Shown one piece after another: positions 33,484 to 41,478 of a DNA stretch of 64,000 bases. Below the pieces are notes generated by a model, which saw only the letters and a program-made list of their open reading frames with translations, had not been told where the DNA came from and searched no databases. This DNA comes from Paenibacillus endophyticus (GTDB lineage Bacteria > Bacillota > Bacilli > Paenibacillales > Paenibacillaceae): contig NZ_JACHXW010000005.1 of assembly GCF_014192395.1 (NCBI RefSeq), positions 1-64,000 of the forward strand, given 5' to 3'. Position 1 is the stretch's first letter. Each line of letters starts with the position of its first letter. The translations under genes were made by a program, and so were the position numbers.

Positions 33484-34935
33484 TTGCTTACTCGACTGAA
33501 AAACTCATGGTTTTCGAATGTCCGCGGTGACGTTCTCGCAGGAATTACTGTTGCCTTAGCCCTTATCCCTGAATCTATATCTTTTTCGTTAATGGTCGGT
33601 GTGGGCCCGATGGTAGGACTGTATGCTTCATTCTGTATCGCCGTTATCATCTCTATCGTTGGCGGCAGGCCGGGCATGATCTCGGCAGCAACGGGTGCCA
33701 TGGCACTTCTCATGGTTTCACTCGTAAAGGAGCATGGCATTGAATATTTATTTGCTGCGACGATTTTGGCGGGTATATTGCAATACCTCATGGGTGTGCT
33801 CAAGCTAGGACAGCTCATCCAATTCGTGCCGCATTCCGTTATGCTCGGCTTTGTTAATGCGCTCGGCATACTCATATTTACCACGCAGCTGGTCCATTTT
33901 GTCGGTGCAAGCTGGATCATGTATGCTCTAGTCGCCTTAACGCTTGTTATCATCTATGTCCTGCCCAAATTCACCAAGGTCATTCCTTCGCCATTAGCAG
34001 CGATCATCATCGTCTCATTAATTGCCGTAGCGATTGGAGCCGATCTCAAAACCGTAGGTGATCGCGGCTTAGTTGAAAGCACACTGCCTATGTTCCATAT
34101 ACCCGATGTTTTGTTTTCGCTGGATACGCTTTGGATCATATTGCCCTATTCCTTCTCCTTAGCAATCGTTGGTCTGTTGGAATCGCTGCTCACTGCATCC
34201 GTACTCGATGAAATGACAGATACAAGCAGCAATAAAAACAAAGAGGTTCGCGGGCAAGGAATAGCAAATATGGCAACGGGCTTCTTCGGAGGCATGGCGG
34301 GCTGCGCTTTAATCGGACAATCTGTCATTAATACCAAATCAGGCGGGAGAACAAGATTATCCACTTTCGTTGCTGGCGCGTTTTTATTTTTCCTCATCAT
34401 GGTGCTTAGCGATATGGTGAACAAAATCCCGATGGCTGCGCTGGTAGGCGTCATGATTATGGTTTCAATCAGCACCTTTGATTGGAAATCGGTCATCCAA
34501 ATCCATAAGGTGCCTAGGGCAGATGCAGTCATCATGATCGTGACGGTCATCATTGTATTAATTACCCATGACCTCTCCAAAGGTGTATTTGCAGGAGTCG
34601 TGCTAAGCGCGTTCGTGTTCGTTGGGAAAATGGCTAAAATACGGATTTCGAAATTATCTGATTCATCCGGAAGACGAACGTACAACATCTCTGGCCAGCT
34701 GTTTTTCGGTACGACGAGCCGTTTCGTTTCCCTCTTCGATTATCAGAATGATCCTGCGCACATTACATTGGATTTCAGCCAATCACATGTGTGGGACCAA
34801 TCTGCCGTCACCGCAATCGTCAAAGTGAAAAACAAATATGAACTTTTAAACAAACAGGTTGCATTCGTCGGTCTCAATGAGGAGAGCAAGCTCATTATCC
34901 GCAAGCTCGGACTGACCTCTTCGAGCGGCCATTAA
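33484..34935 (+). CDS. SulP-family anion transporter with STAS domain
   Basis: A 483-residue SulP transporter with about 10 to 12 membrane segments followed by a C-terminal STAS domain (about 395-480, [19 protein letters not shown] and [17 protein letters not shown]). [28 protein letters not shown] is split over the typical signature of helix 1 and 2. The TTG at 33484 is chosen as start because AGGAGG lies at 33468-33473; the frame also reaches back to 33382, but that position coincides with the probable transcription start. SulP members move sulfate, bicarbonate or other anions; the substrate is not determined by sequence. Confidence 0.88.
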   Translation: MLTRLKNSWFSNVRGDVLAGITVALALIPESISFSLMVGVGPMVGLYASFCIAVIISIVGGRPGMISAATGAMALLMVSLVKEHGIEYLFAATILAGILQYLMGVLKLGQLIQFVPHSVMLGFVNALGILIFTTQLVHFVGASWIMYALVALTLVIIYVLPKFTKVIPSPLAAIIIVSLIAVAIGADLKTVGDRGLVESTLPMFHIPDVLFSLDTLWIILPYSFSLAIVGLLESLLTASVLDEMTDTSSNKNKEVRGQGIANMATGFFGGMAGCALIGQSVINTKSGGRTRLSTFVAGAFLFFLIMVLSDMVNKIPMAALVGVMIMVSISTFDWKSVIQIHKVPRADAVIMIVTVIIVLITHDLSKGVFAGVVLSAFVFVGKMAKIRISKLSDSSGRRTYNISGQLFFGTTSRFVSLFDYQNDPAHITLDFSQSHVWDQSAVTAIVKVKNKYELLNKQVAFVGLNEESKLIIRKLGLTSSSGH

Positions 34936-34937
34936 TG

Positions 34938-34987
34938 CAAAAAGCTCATGCAAGCACATTGTCAAATGTGTCCGCATGAGCTTTTTA
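34938..34987 (+). terminator. Terminator of sulP
   Basis: AAAAAGCTCATGC (34939-34951) pairs with GCATGAGCTTTTT (34974-34986), with an inner CACATT/AATGTG helix. The repeat copy B starts one base later. Confidence 0.92.
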
Positions 34988-35080
34988 GACGTATAGGAAA
35001 GTATATGAGATAGCTCATATTTTCTCTATACGTTTCGCCGAAACGATGGCGTCTATTGAAAGGACGCCATCAGACGTTTC
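34988..35080 (+). repeat. 93-bp structured repeat, copy B
   Basis: Inverted partner of 29479-29571, same length, about 88 percent identical without gaps. Hairpin 1: ACGTATAG (2-9) with CTATACGT (39-46) and inner ATATGAG with CTCATAT. Hairpin 2: GAAACGATGGCGTC (53-66) with GACGCCAT and CGTTTC (76-93) across a 4-base bulge. CGTTTC (44-49) can pair with GAAACG (53-58) instead. Starts directly after the sulP terminator. Confidence 0.9.
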
Positions 35081-35093
35081 TTTTTACTTGCTG

Positions 35094-35375
35094 CTATTCT
35101 TGTTTCTCTAATTTCTCTTTAGCCGTCTCGATTAAGAAATCAAACAGCTCATCATCCTCTTCGAGCAAATCCTCCAAGGCGAGCAGCTCTTCTTCTTTGC
35201 CTGATTCGTGCAGGAAGAACAAGCCATAACCCCATTCTTTCCCTCTTTTGCTATGAAGGGCGATCTCATATTCGTTCTTATGGCCTTCCACTCCAAAATG
35301 AACTTTGCCTACATATCCGTCTTCCTTCGAATACGTCATCGTTGCTTCTAACACATTAACGTTAATCACTTTCAT
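35094..35375 (-). CDS. Conserved hypothetical acidic protein
   Basis: A 93-residue, strongly acidic soluble protein. The first half is beta-rich (ATMTYSKEDGYVGKVHFGVEG) with EYEIALHSKRGKEWGYGLFF, and the second half is a charged helix with many Glu and Leu (EELLALEDLLEEDDELFDFL). No catalytic motif is seen and I do not recognise the family. AAGGAAG lies before the ATG at 35375. It is 16 bases after the small lipoprotein gene and forms a two-gene operon with it. Confidence 0.65.
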   Translation of the reverse strand: MKVINVNVLEATMTYSKEDGYVGKVHFGVEGHKNEYEIALHSKRGKEWGYGLFFLHESGKEEELLALEDLLEEDDELFDFLIETAKEKLEKQE

Positions 35376-35391
35376 TCTTCCTTCCTATTCG

Positions 35392-35832
35392 TTACAGTGC
35401 GAGCTGGTTAATCTGATTCAGCAGCTCATTGATTTTGTTAATCGTATCCGGGATGCCCGTTGAATCGAAAACCGCTCTACCTTGCTCGATATTAGTGAGA
35501 GCTTGATCGATTCCATTCTGCAGCGTCGCGTTATAATCCGCAATCGATTGGTGGATATCCTTGGCATAATCCGGTACTTGCAGGCTTCCGTATTGAACTA
35601 CTTGATCCTTCAATGCGACAAGCTGCTCTTTCAGATTCGTTCTAGCGTCCAGATCTGTCATCGCCTGCTCTGCAAGGGTATTCATATTTTGACCAAAGTC
35701 CGTTAGCGATTGTAAGTAATCCGTCGTTTCCGTTGCAAAATTTACCGTTTGACTCACATCGTTAATAATACCACAGCCAGCGGTCATTAGCATTACCGCG
35801 ATCATCAGCATCGATACGCTTCGCTTTATCAT
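35392..35832 (-). CDS. Small lipoprotein, DUF6376-like
   Basis: A 146-residue lipoprotein. The signal peptide ends in MTAGC with Cys20 as lipidation site, and the rest is a mostly helical protein rich in Q, N, L and D (VNFATETTDYLQSLTDFG, ALTNIEQGRAVFDSTGIP). It resembles the DUF6376 lipoproteins of bacilli, whose function is not known. AGGAGG ahead of the ATG. The helical, coiled-coil-like body suggests binding to a partner at the outer face of the membrane. Confidence 0.7.
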   Translation of the reverse strand: MIKRSVSMLMIAVMLMTAGCGIINDVSQTVNFATETTDYLQSLTDFGQNMNTLAEQAMTDLDARTNLKEQLVALKDQVVQYGSLQVPDYAKDIHQSIADYNATLQNGIDQALTNIEQGRAVFDSTGIPDTINKINELLNQINQLAL

Positions 35833-35954
35833 CGAACTCCTCCTTGTTATAAACGTCCCGGTTCCGAGACGAACGCCTATCTTTGATCTTGCATACAGTA
35901 CTATACGAGCTCAGCAAAGGCTGGTTTCGTGTATGTCACAAGGAGATGATCAGG

Positions 35955-37367
35955 ATGGACATTCAATTAACGGCACTTCATTGGTTATATTTGGGATTCG
36001 TGCTTGCCATTATTGGATTTATGCTCATGAGGCGGGATACCACGCTAATCTGCATTGCAGGTATATTGGGTATCGGCATACTTGCGACGACCTCGGCAAG
36101 CGGGTCCGTAAGCGGAATCTTCAACAGCTTTATTTATGCCATAAAAGAGTTGATCGGGACCATTCTCATTATATCCATAATCGTTGCCATGAGCCGAATT
36201 CTCATCCGAACGGGTATTAATGAGATCATGATATCGCCATTTACCCGGTTTCTTAGAACCCCTGCCCTAGCCTTCTGGGGAATTGGCATTATAATGATGG
36301 TGACATCTTGGTTTTTCTGGCCTTCTCCTGCAGTTGCGCTCATCGGCGCAGTGCTGCTGCCTGTAGCCATTCGTGTCGGCCTTCCTGCACTCGGCGCAGC
36401 CGTTGCCATGAACTTATTCGGTCACGGCATTGCGCTTTCAGGGGACTATATCATCCAAGGAGCTCCCGAGCTCACTGCTGGCGCGGCCGGCATTCCCGTA
36501 AGCGCCGTCATGCAAGCAAGTATTCCGCTTGTCATCGTCATGGGTGCCGTAACTACGGTCGCAGCTTATTGGATGATGAAAAGGGATCAGAAATCAGGCA
36601 AATGGCGAGACGGGCTTATCGCATCTGCTTCAACGACTTCGGCTAACTCGAACCTGAACGATACAGCAGACCGCAACGCACTGTCGCTTCGCACGAAAAA
36701 AACGCTTGCGATTGCGATTCCCGTTTTATTCGCAATCGATGTCATTGCCATGTTCATGCTGGATTTGCAAGGAGGAGATGCCACTGCTCTCATTGGCGGA
36801 ACGGCCATCCTCATCATGCTGTTTATTACTATGCTGACACATCGAGGAAAAGGATTGGAGAAGACGACAAGTTATTTAATCGATGGCTTTGTATTCGGAT
36901 TCAAGGTGTTCGGCCCCGTCATTCCGATCGCTGCGTTTTTCTACTTGGGAGACTCCGGTTTTCTGTCGATGTTTGGTGAAAAGCTGCCTGAGGGCTCACT
37001 TGGAATCGTCAACGATTTAGGGATAGCACTCGCGCATATCGTACCCGTTAATGGAGTTGTCGGATCCATTACGCTCACGGTCGTAGGAGCTGTAACCGGC
37101 CTTGACGGTTCGGGCTTTTCCGGCATTTCATTGGCAGGCTCCGTTGCCCAGCTCTTCGGTCATGCGATTGGTTCAGGCATAGCTACTTTAACGGCGCTTG
37201 GCCAAGTTGCAGCCATTTGGGTAGGCGGCGGAACAATCATCCCTTGGGCGCTTATTCCTGCAGCGGCCATTTGCGGCGTTGATCCCTTTGAGCTTGCTCG
37301 CCGCAACTTGAAGCCCGTACTAATTGGTCTCTGCGTTACAACAATCGTCGCTATGTTTTTGATTTAA
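35955..37367 (+). CDS. Polytopic permease of the ion-transporter superfamily
   Basis: A membrane protein of about 470 residues with roughly 12 hydrophobic segments. The ATG at 35955 is preferred because AAGGAG precedes it; the frame opens at 35883. SWFFWPSPAVALIGAVLLP and NLFGHGIALSGDYIIQGAPELTAGAAG in the middle, with a repeated topology in the second half (GSITLTVVGAVTGLDGSGFSGISLAG), suggest an inverted-repeat carrier of the IT or NhaC-like type. A cytoplasmic loop rich in Ser and Asn lies near 220-245. No specific family name can be given; the neighbours do not reveal a substrate. It overlaps the convergent next gene by 17 bases. Confidence 0.75.
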   Translation: MDIQLTALHWLYLGFVLAIIGFMLMRRDTTLICIAGILGIGILATTSASGSVSGIFNSFIYAIKELIGTILIISIIVAMSRILIRTGINEIMISPFTRFLRTPALAFWGIGIIMMVTSWFFWPSPAVALIGAVLLPVAIRVGLPALGAAVAMNLFGHGIALSGDYIIQGAPELTAGAAGIPVSAVMQASIPLVIVMGAVTTVAAYWMMKRDQKSGKWRDGLIASASTTSANSNLNDTADRNALSLRTKKTLAIAIPVLFAIDVIAMFMLDLQGGDATALIGGTAILIMLFITMLTHRGKGLEKTTSYLIDGFVFGFKVFGPVIPIAAFFYLGDSGFLSMFGEKLPEGSLGIVNDLGIALAHIVPVNGVVGSITLTVVGAVTGLDGSGFSGISLAGSVAQLFGHAIGSGIATLTALGQVAAIWVGGGTIIPWALIPAAAICGVDPFELARRNLKPVLIGLCVTTIVAMFLI

Positions 37368-37938
37368 GCCGTTTCCTTGACCTTGCCAGCGCAAATACAA
37401 TTGCGGCAGCCAGTACAGCTGCAATACTCGCAATCACTATGCTGCGCGGAGATGTATCATTCTGCTGCTGAGCCTCGCTGCTCGGATGTGGCGGGAGAGA
37501 TCCGCTGCCAAGCAGCGCGATATGCTCTTCAGCCTCGTGATGCAGCAAGGTTCCGCTGCAGAGACTGGCCTCTAGAGATGAGCCTGTAGCTCTGGCGTAT
37601 ACGAGATAACGTTCACCTTCCTTGAAGGAGTATCCGCAGCTTTCCTCTGATCCAGCGGTAAGCACTTCAATATGCGGAGCGACATGGCCCTTCCAAACTT
37701 CATTAACCTGGAAGCTTGCTTTTATACGGGACCCTGAGGAACGAAATATATCCGATGTTATCGATTTGACCGATATCGCCGTCCCTTCAAAGACGGTATC
37801 GCTCCTCTTCATCGTTTCCTGTACCGATCCAGGTTCAACGCATGAGCATGCTAAAGCTGAGCGCGGTGCAGTAAAGACGCTAACAGCAATAATGATTGCG
37901 GCAATTCCGACAATGATGCTTCTCTTTTTAATAATCAT
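37351..37938 (-). CDS. TIMP/NTR-domain-like membrane-anchored protein
   Basis: A 195-residue protein. A signal peptide precedes the mature start ACSCVEPGSVQETMKRSD, whose Cys-x-Cys beginning and later cysteines (ESCGYSF, SLCSGTL) are those of bacterial tissue-inhibitor-of-metalloproteinase-like (NTR) domains. A Ser/Pro/Gln-rich spacer and a C-terminal helix (about 168-186) with a basic tail anchor it in the membrane, so the domain lies outside the cell. Two disulfides are likely. The role is not known; inhibition of secreted proteases is a guess from the fold. GGGGGACATC ahead of the ATG. Confidence 0.78.
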   Translation of the reverse strand: MIIKKRSIIVGIAAIIIAVSVFTAPRSALACSCVEPGSVQETMKRSDTVFEGTAISVKSITSDIFRSSGSRIKASFQVNEVWKGHVAPHIEVLTAGSEESCGYSFKEGERYLVYARATGSSLEASLCSGTLLHHEAEEHIALLGSGSLPPHPSSEAQQQNDTSPRSIVIASIAAVLAAAIVFALARSRKRLKSKT

Positions 37939-38030
37939 GATGTCCCCCGACTGATTCTACGTATTAGGCATGGTTAACAGCCTTATAGCTTATACGCTAA
38001 TATTTGGGAAAATGTTGCATTGTTGGGATC

Positions 38031-38075
38031 AAAAAAAGCTGCTGTCATTGCTTTTGCAATGATAGCAGCTTTCCT
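38031..38075 (-). terminator. Terminator of the MMPL gene
   Basis: AAAGCTGCTGTCATTGC (38036-38052) pairs with GCAATGATAGCAGCTTT (38056-38072) around a 3-base loop with one mismatch; on the minus strand seven T follow. Confidence 0.88.
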
Positions 38076-38081
38076 TGCAGA

Positions 38082-40307
38082 TCAGCCCTTCAACGTTTGC
38101 GTATTTTCTTCAACTAGCTCTGCCTTCGCTGGCCAGAATGCTTTTTTGCCAAGCAAAGTCGTAATCGCCGGAACAAGGAATGGACGTACGATAAATGTGT
38201 CCATTAATACGCCTATTGCAGTAATAATTCCGAATTGGACAAGCACCTGAATCGGCAATGAGGCAAGCACCGCAAAGGTAGCAGCAAGAATTAACCCTGC
38301 CGACGTAATGACACCGCCAGTCTCGCTTACACCTTCTTTAATGGCCTGTTTCAGCGGCATCGTCTTCCGTTTATTCCAAATGCTCGAGATCATAAATATG
38401 TTATAGTCCTCGCCGAGTGCAATAAGGAATACGAATGAGTATAACGGAATTGCTCCTTGAATGGCGTCAACGCCCATAAAGTAATGAAGAATGATCCAAC
38501 CTAGACCGAGAGCTGCGGCATAAGAGAGCAACACCGTACCAATTAAGTAAAGGGTAGCTGTCACGGATCTCAGGTATGCCAGCAGCAGTATCATAATGAG
38601 TCCGATAACTAACGGAATAATGACAAGATTATCGCGGTCAGTCAGCTCCTTGGAATCATACTGTGTTGCTGACTGTCCGCCAATCCACACCTTTTCATCG
38701 GCATCGGCAACCTGAGCCTGCGAAAGCTCAGCTTGTGCCGCTTCCCTTAGAAGAGGTATCGTATCCATCGCTTCCTGTGAATAGGGATTCGTATTCAGAA
38801 TAACGGAATACGATATCAGGTTAGGATCATCTATGCTTTGCTTCGGTTCCTGCACGTGATCGACAAGCGGTACGCTGCCCAGCTTGCCAGCCAAATCAGC
38901 ATCTGCCGCCCCATTCGTTTGAACCACAACCGTGATAGGCGCGAGTTCGCCTGGCGTGAAGGTTTTGGAAATAACCTCGAATCCTTCTCTTGAAGGCATA
39001 TCCTCAGGGAACGAGGAAAGCAGATCATAGGTGAATTTAATTTGAATGGAAAAGATAGCCAGAATAGCTAGAATGGCGACGGAAGAAATAACAACCGTCC
39101 ATGGCTTCGCAATGACCAGGTTACCGATTTTGGAACCCAGTTTTTTCTCTGGATTAGGTTTGCGATAAGGCTTGCCTTTTTTGCCTGCGCGCACCTGCTC
39201 CATAAATTCCGTACGCGGTATAAATGGAAAGAAAGAGGCTCTTCCGATAATCGCAAGCAATGCTGGGACTAGCGTTAGACTTGCAATGCCCATGATAAGT
39301 ATGGATAAGCTGAACGGAACCGCAAAACGGTCATATGCTCCGTACTTCGCCGCAAGCAGAGCCAGCAAAGAAAGGACCACTGTAAAGCCGCTCATCGCAA
39401 TAGCGCCGGATGCGTCCTTGAAAGAACGTTTAAGAGCTTTCATTTTGTCATTCTCACGCGTTAATTCCTGACGGAAATGTGAGATGAAGAACAGACAATA
39501 ATCGGTACCTGCTCCGAACAATAACACGGTCATAATGGATATCGCCTGTGCATCGACCGTAATCCAGCCCTCGCCTGCCATCCAGCCGAGCAGCGGGCTC
39601 GTCACGGCATATGCAAAGCCAACGCCGACCAAGGGAATAATAGCAAGAATTGGCGAGCGGTAAATGAACAGCAGAAGAACAAGTACGATGAGCACGGTTG
39701 CGATAAGAAGCGATACATCTGCACCTTTGAACAAATCGGTCGCATCAACCGAGATGCCCGCCGGACCGCTGACTCTGACGCTTAACTCAGATGCATCATC
39801 TACAGCAACCTCAAACGGTTTCTTGCCAGAAGCATCACCGATGATGACTTTGATTTCCTCAATGTTTTCTTTGAGAACCTCAGTCTCTGCATTCGCTCCA
39901 AAGGAAATAGGCTGAACCAGCGTTGTTCCATCTTCTGAAGCAAAACCCTTCAAAGCAGGCAAAGGCAATTCATGAAGAGGCACAACCTCGCCCTGTTCTT
40001 TCAAAGGGTTCTCCATGATATGCTGAGTCGTTTTTTGTATAAGGTTATAATCTTCATCCGATAACCCATCTTCGCGATGCCAGACGATTAACGCCGGGAT
40101 GCCGGATGAGCTTGGAAACTTCTCTTTTATAAGCTTGTCTGCAAGCACTGAAGGGCTGTCTGCTTCCAAATTTGGCGCATTGCTTGATTCCTTCTCTCCA
40201 ACGGCCGGAAGAAACACACTCAAAACTGCAGCAAGTATGATCCATGCGATTAGTGTAACCCATCGCGTACGAGGTCCAGCAATTAACCCTGCTAATTTTT
40301 CGATCAT
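38082..40307 (-). CDS. MMPL-family RND exporter, YdfJ-like
   Basis: A transporter of about 741 residues with 12 expected membrane helices in two repeats and large outer loops. FGAGTDYCLFFISHFRQEL in the first half and ALGEDYNIFMISSIWNKR in the second are the MMPL signature with the proton-relay Asp. GGVITSAGLILAATFAVLA and RPFLVPAITTLLGKKAFWP close the second repeat. ATG at 40307 has GGAGG nine bases ahead; the frame itself extends to 40364. It is divergent from a TetR regulator and likely repressed by it. Substrate may be a lipid or toxic amphiphile. Confidence 0.9.
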   Translation of the reverse strand: MIEKLAGLIAGPRTRWVTLIAWIILAAVLSVFLPAVGEKESSNAPNLEADSPSVLADKLIKEKFPSSSGIPALIVWHREDGLSDEDYNLIQKTTQHIMENPLKEQGEVVPLHELPLPALKGFASEDGTTLVQPISFGANAETEVLKENIEEIKVIIGDASGKKPFEVAVDDASELSVRVSGPAGISVDATDLFKGADVSLLIATVLIVLVLLLFIYRSPILAIIPLVGVGFAYAVTSPLLGWMAGEGWITVDAQAISIMTVLLFGAGTDYCLFFISHFRQELTRENDKMKALKRSFKDASGAIAMSGFTVVLSLLALLAAKYGAYDRFAVPFSLSILIMGIASLTLVPALLAIIGRASFFPFIPRTEFMEQVRAGKKGKPYRKPNPEKKLGSKIGNLVIAKPWTVVISSVAILAILAIFSIQIKFTYDLLSSFPEDMPSREGFEVISKTFTPGELAPITVVVQTNGAADADLAGKLGSVPLVDHVQEPKQSIDDPNLISYSVILNTNPYSQEAMDTIPLLREAAQAELSQAQVADADEKVWIGGQSATQYDSKELTDRDNLVIIPLVIGLIMILLLAYLRSVTATLYLIGTVLLSYAAALGLGWIILHYFMGVDAIQGAIPLYSFVFLIALGEDYNIFMISSIWNKRKTMPLKQAIKEGVSETGGVITSAGLILAATFAVLASLPIQVLVQFGIITAIGVLMDTFIVRPFLVPAITTLLGKKAFWPAKAELVEENTQTLKG

Positions 40308-40440
40308 TTGACATATCCTCCATTTCACATTTTCCCTGTTATCGTTTAAAATGAAAACAAGCAATGATTTAATTATATATACCCGAAGGTTAATTAATCA
40401 ATCTAAAATTATTACAATTTGATGAATGGAGGTCATGGCC
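40308..40440. promoter_or_regulatory. Divergent promoter region with a candidate TetR operator
   Basis: An AT-rich interval between the MMPL and TetR genes. GATTTAATTA (40366-40375) and TTAATTAATC (40390-40399) form an imperfect inverted repeat that could be the operator. Promoters for both directions are expected here; none was assigned with confidence. Confidence 0.35.
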
Positions 40441-41064
40441 ATGAGCGAAGAGCAAATAAAACGCAAGCCAGGCCGGCCAAAAGGCACAGGTTCAATTCAG
40501 ACCATGCAGCAGATTTTGCGCACGGCTGCTTTTCTTTTTATGGACCAGGGATTTGAGAAAGTGTCCTTGGAAGGCGTTGCACAGTCTTGCGGGATAACGA
40601 AAGCAAGCGTATATTATTATTTCAACAACAAAAGTATTCTGTTCACAGAATGCCTACAGTTTGTGTTGAAAATGGCTTACGATAATACCGCTGCCTTTCT
40701 CCTAGTAGATAGCACTCTAAAAGAAAGGTTGCTTAGCGTCGCCGTTCGCCATATGAAAAACGCACATGTCGAATTCGAGACGATGATGCGCGAAGCGTCC
40801 TCTGGCTTGTCCGCTGAGCAGATTGCAAGCATTCGAGCAAGCGAGCAAGCGCTTCATGTCCTGATCGGCTCTGAATTCAAAAAAGCTATCGATGAAGGTG
40901 AGATCGCCTCTAACGATCCGATGCTCCTGGCCCATTTGTTTACCGCGATGCTGACTGTAAAAAATCGCAAAGAAATTATCAATAGCGAAAAAACAGTGGA
41001 ACAAGCCGCGTCCGAAATCGTAGAACTACTGTGGGCTGGTTTAGAACCGCGAAAGACTCAATAA
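40441..41064 (+). CDS. TetR-family transcriptional regulator
   Basis: A 207-residue repressor. The N-terminal helix-turn-helix (about 18-62) reads ILRTAAFLFMDQGFEKVSLEGVAQSCGITKASVYYYFNNKS, split across the classical TetR pattern with the YYYF end of the recognition helix. A basic KRKPGRPKGTG tail precedes it, of a kind common for this group. The C-terminal part binds an unknown ligand. GGAGG lies before the ATG at 40441. Divergent from the MMPL exporter and cotranscribed with the next gene; the layout suggests that the ligand is the exporter's substrate. Confidence 0.9.
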   Translation: MSEEQIKRKPGRPKGTGSIQTMQQILRTAAFLFMDQGFEKVSLEGVAQSCGITKASVYYYFNNKSILFTECLQFVLKMAYDNTAAFLLVDSTLKERLLSVAVRHMKNAHVEFETMMREASSGLSAEQIASIRASEQALHVLIGSEFKKAIDEGEIASNDPMLLAHLFTAMLTVKNRKEIINSEKTVEQAASEIVELLWAGLEPRKTQ

Positions 41065-41081
41065 TAATCGGAGGTAATCAC

Positions 41082-41369
41082 ATGTTCAAAACGGCCATGG
41101 GCCGACTGCGCGTCGTTGGATTTTACGAAGGAATTTCTTTTCTGGTATTGCTGCTAATCGCTATGCCCCTTAAATATTGGGCGGATATTCCCCAAGCTGT
41201 TACTGTTGTTGGCGGTCTGCATGGGCTTTTATTTGTTCTTTATATGTTAGCGGTTCTACATGTTTGGATCGTGCATCGTTGGTCGATCTTCAAAGCCGCT
41301 GCAGCATTCATTGCCGCTTTCCTGCCCTTCGGCACTTTCGTGCTCGACAAAAAACTGCTTCGCGAATAA
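41082..41369 (+). CDS. DUF3817-family small membrane protein
   Basis: A 95-residue integral membrane protein with three predicted helices. MGRLRVVGFYEGISFLVLLLIAMPLKY and VGGLHGLLFVLYMLAVL carry the DUF3817 features (F-x-E-G in helix 1 and G-x-x-H-G in helix 2), and AAFLPFGTFVLDKKL closes it. GGAGG lies 8 bases ahead of the ATG, 17 bases after the TetR stop, so it is in that operon. Function unknown for the family. Confidence 0.85.
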   Translation: MFKTAMGRLRVVGFYEGISFLVLLLIAMPLKYWADIPQAVTVVGGLHGLLFVLYMLAVLHVWIVHRWSIFKAAAAFIAAFLPFGTFVLDKKLLRE

Positions 41370-41412
41370 CATGCGGGCAAAACAATCATCGTTCTCATCG
41401 CATACGATAACG

Positions 41413-41466
41413 AATAAAGCAGCAAAAAGACCAAGGCCAGCGCCTTGGTCTTTTTGCTGCTTTATT
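41413..41466. terminator. Bidirectional terminator with 25-bp perfect stem
   Basis: The 25 bases at 41413-41437 are perfectly complementary to 41442-41466, with loop CAGC. The stem carries A-run and T-run sections on both arms, so it can stop both the TetR-DUF3817 transcript and the convergent cysJI transcript. Confidence 0.92.
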
Positions 41467-41478
41467 GAAAGCTATTTT

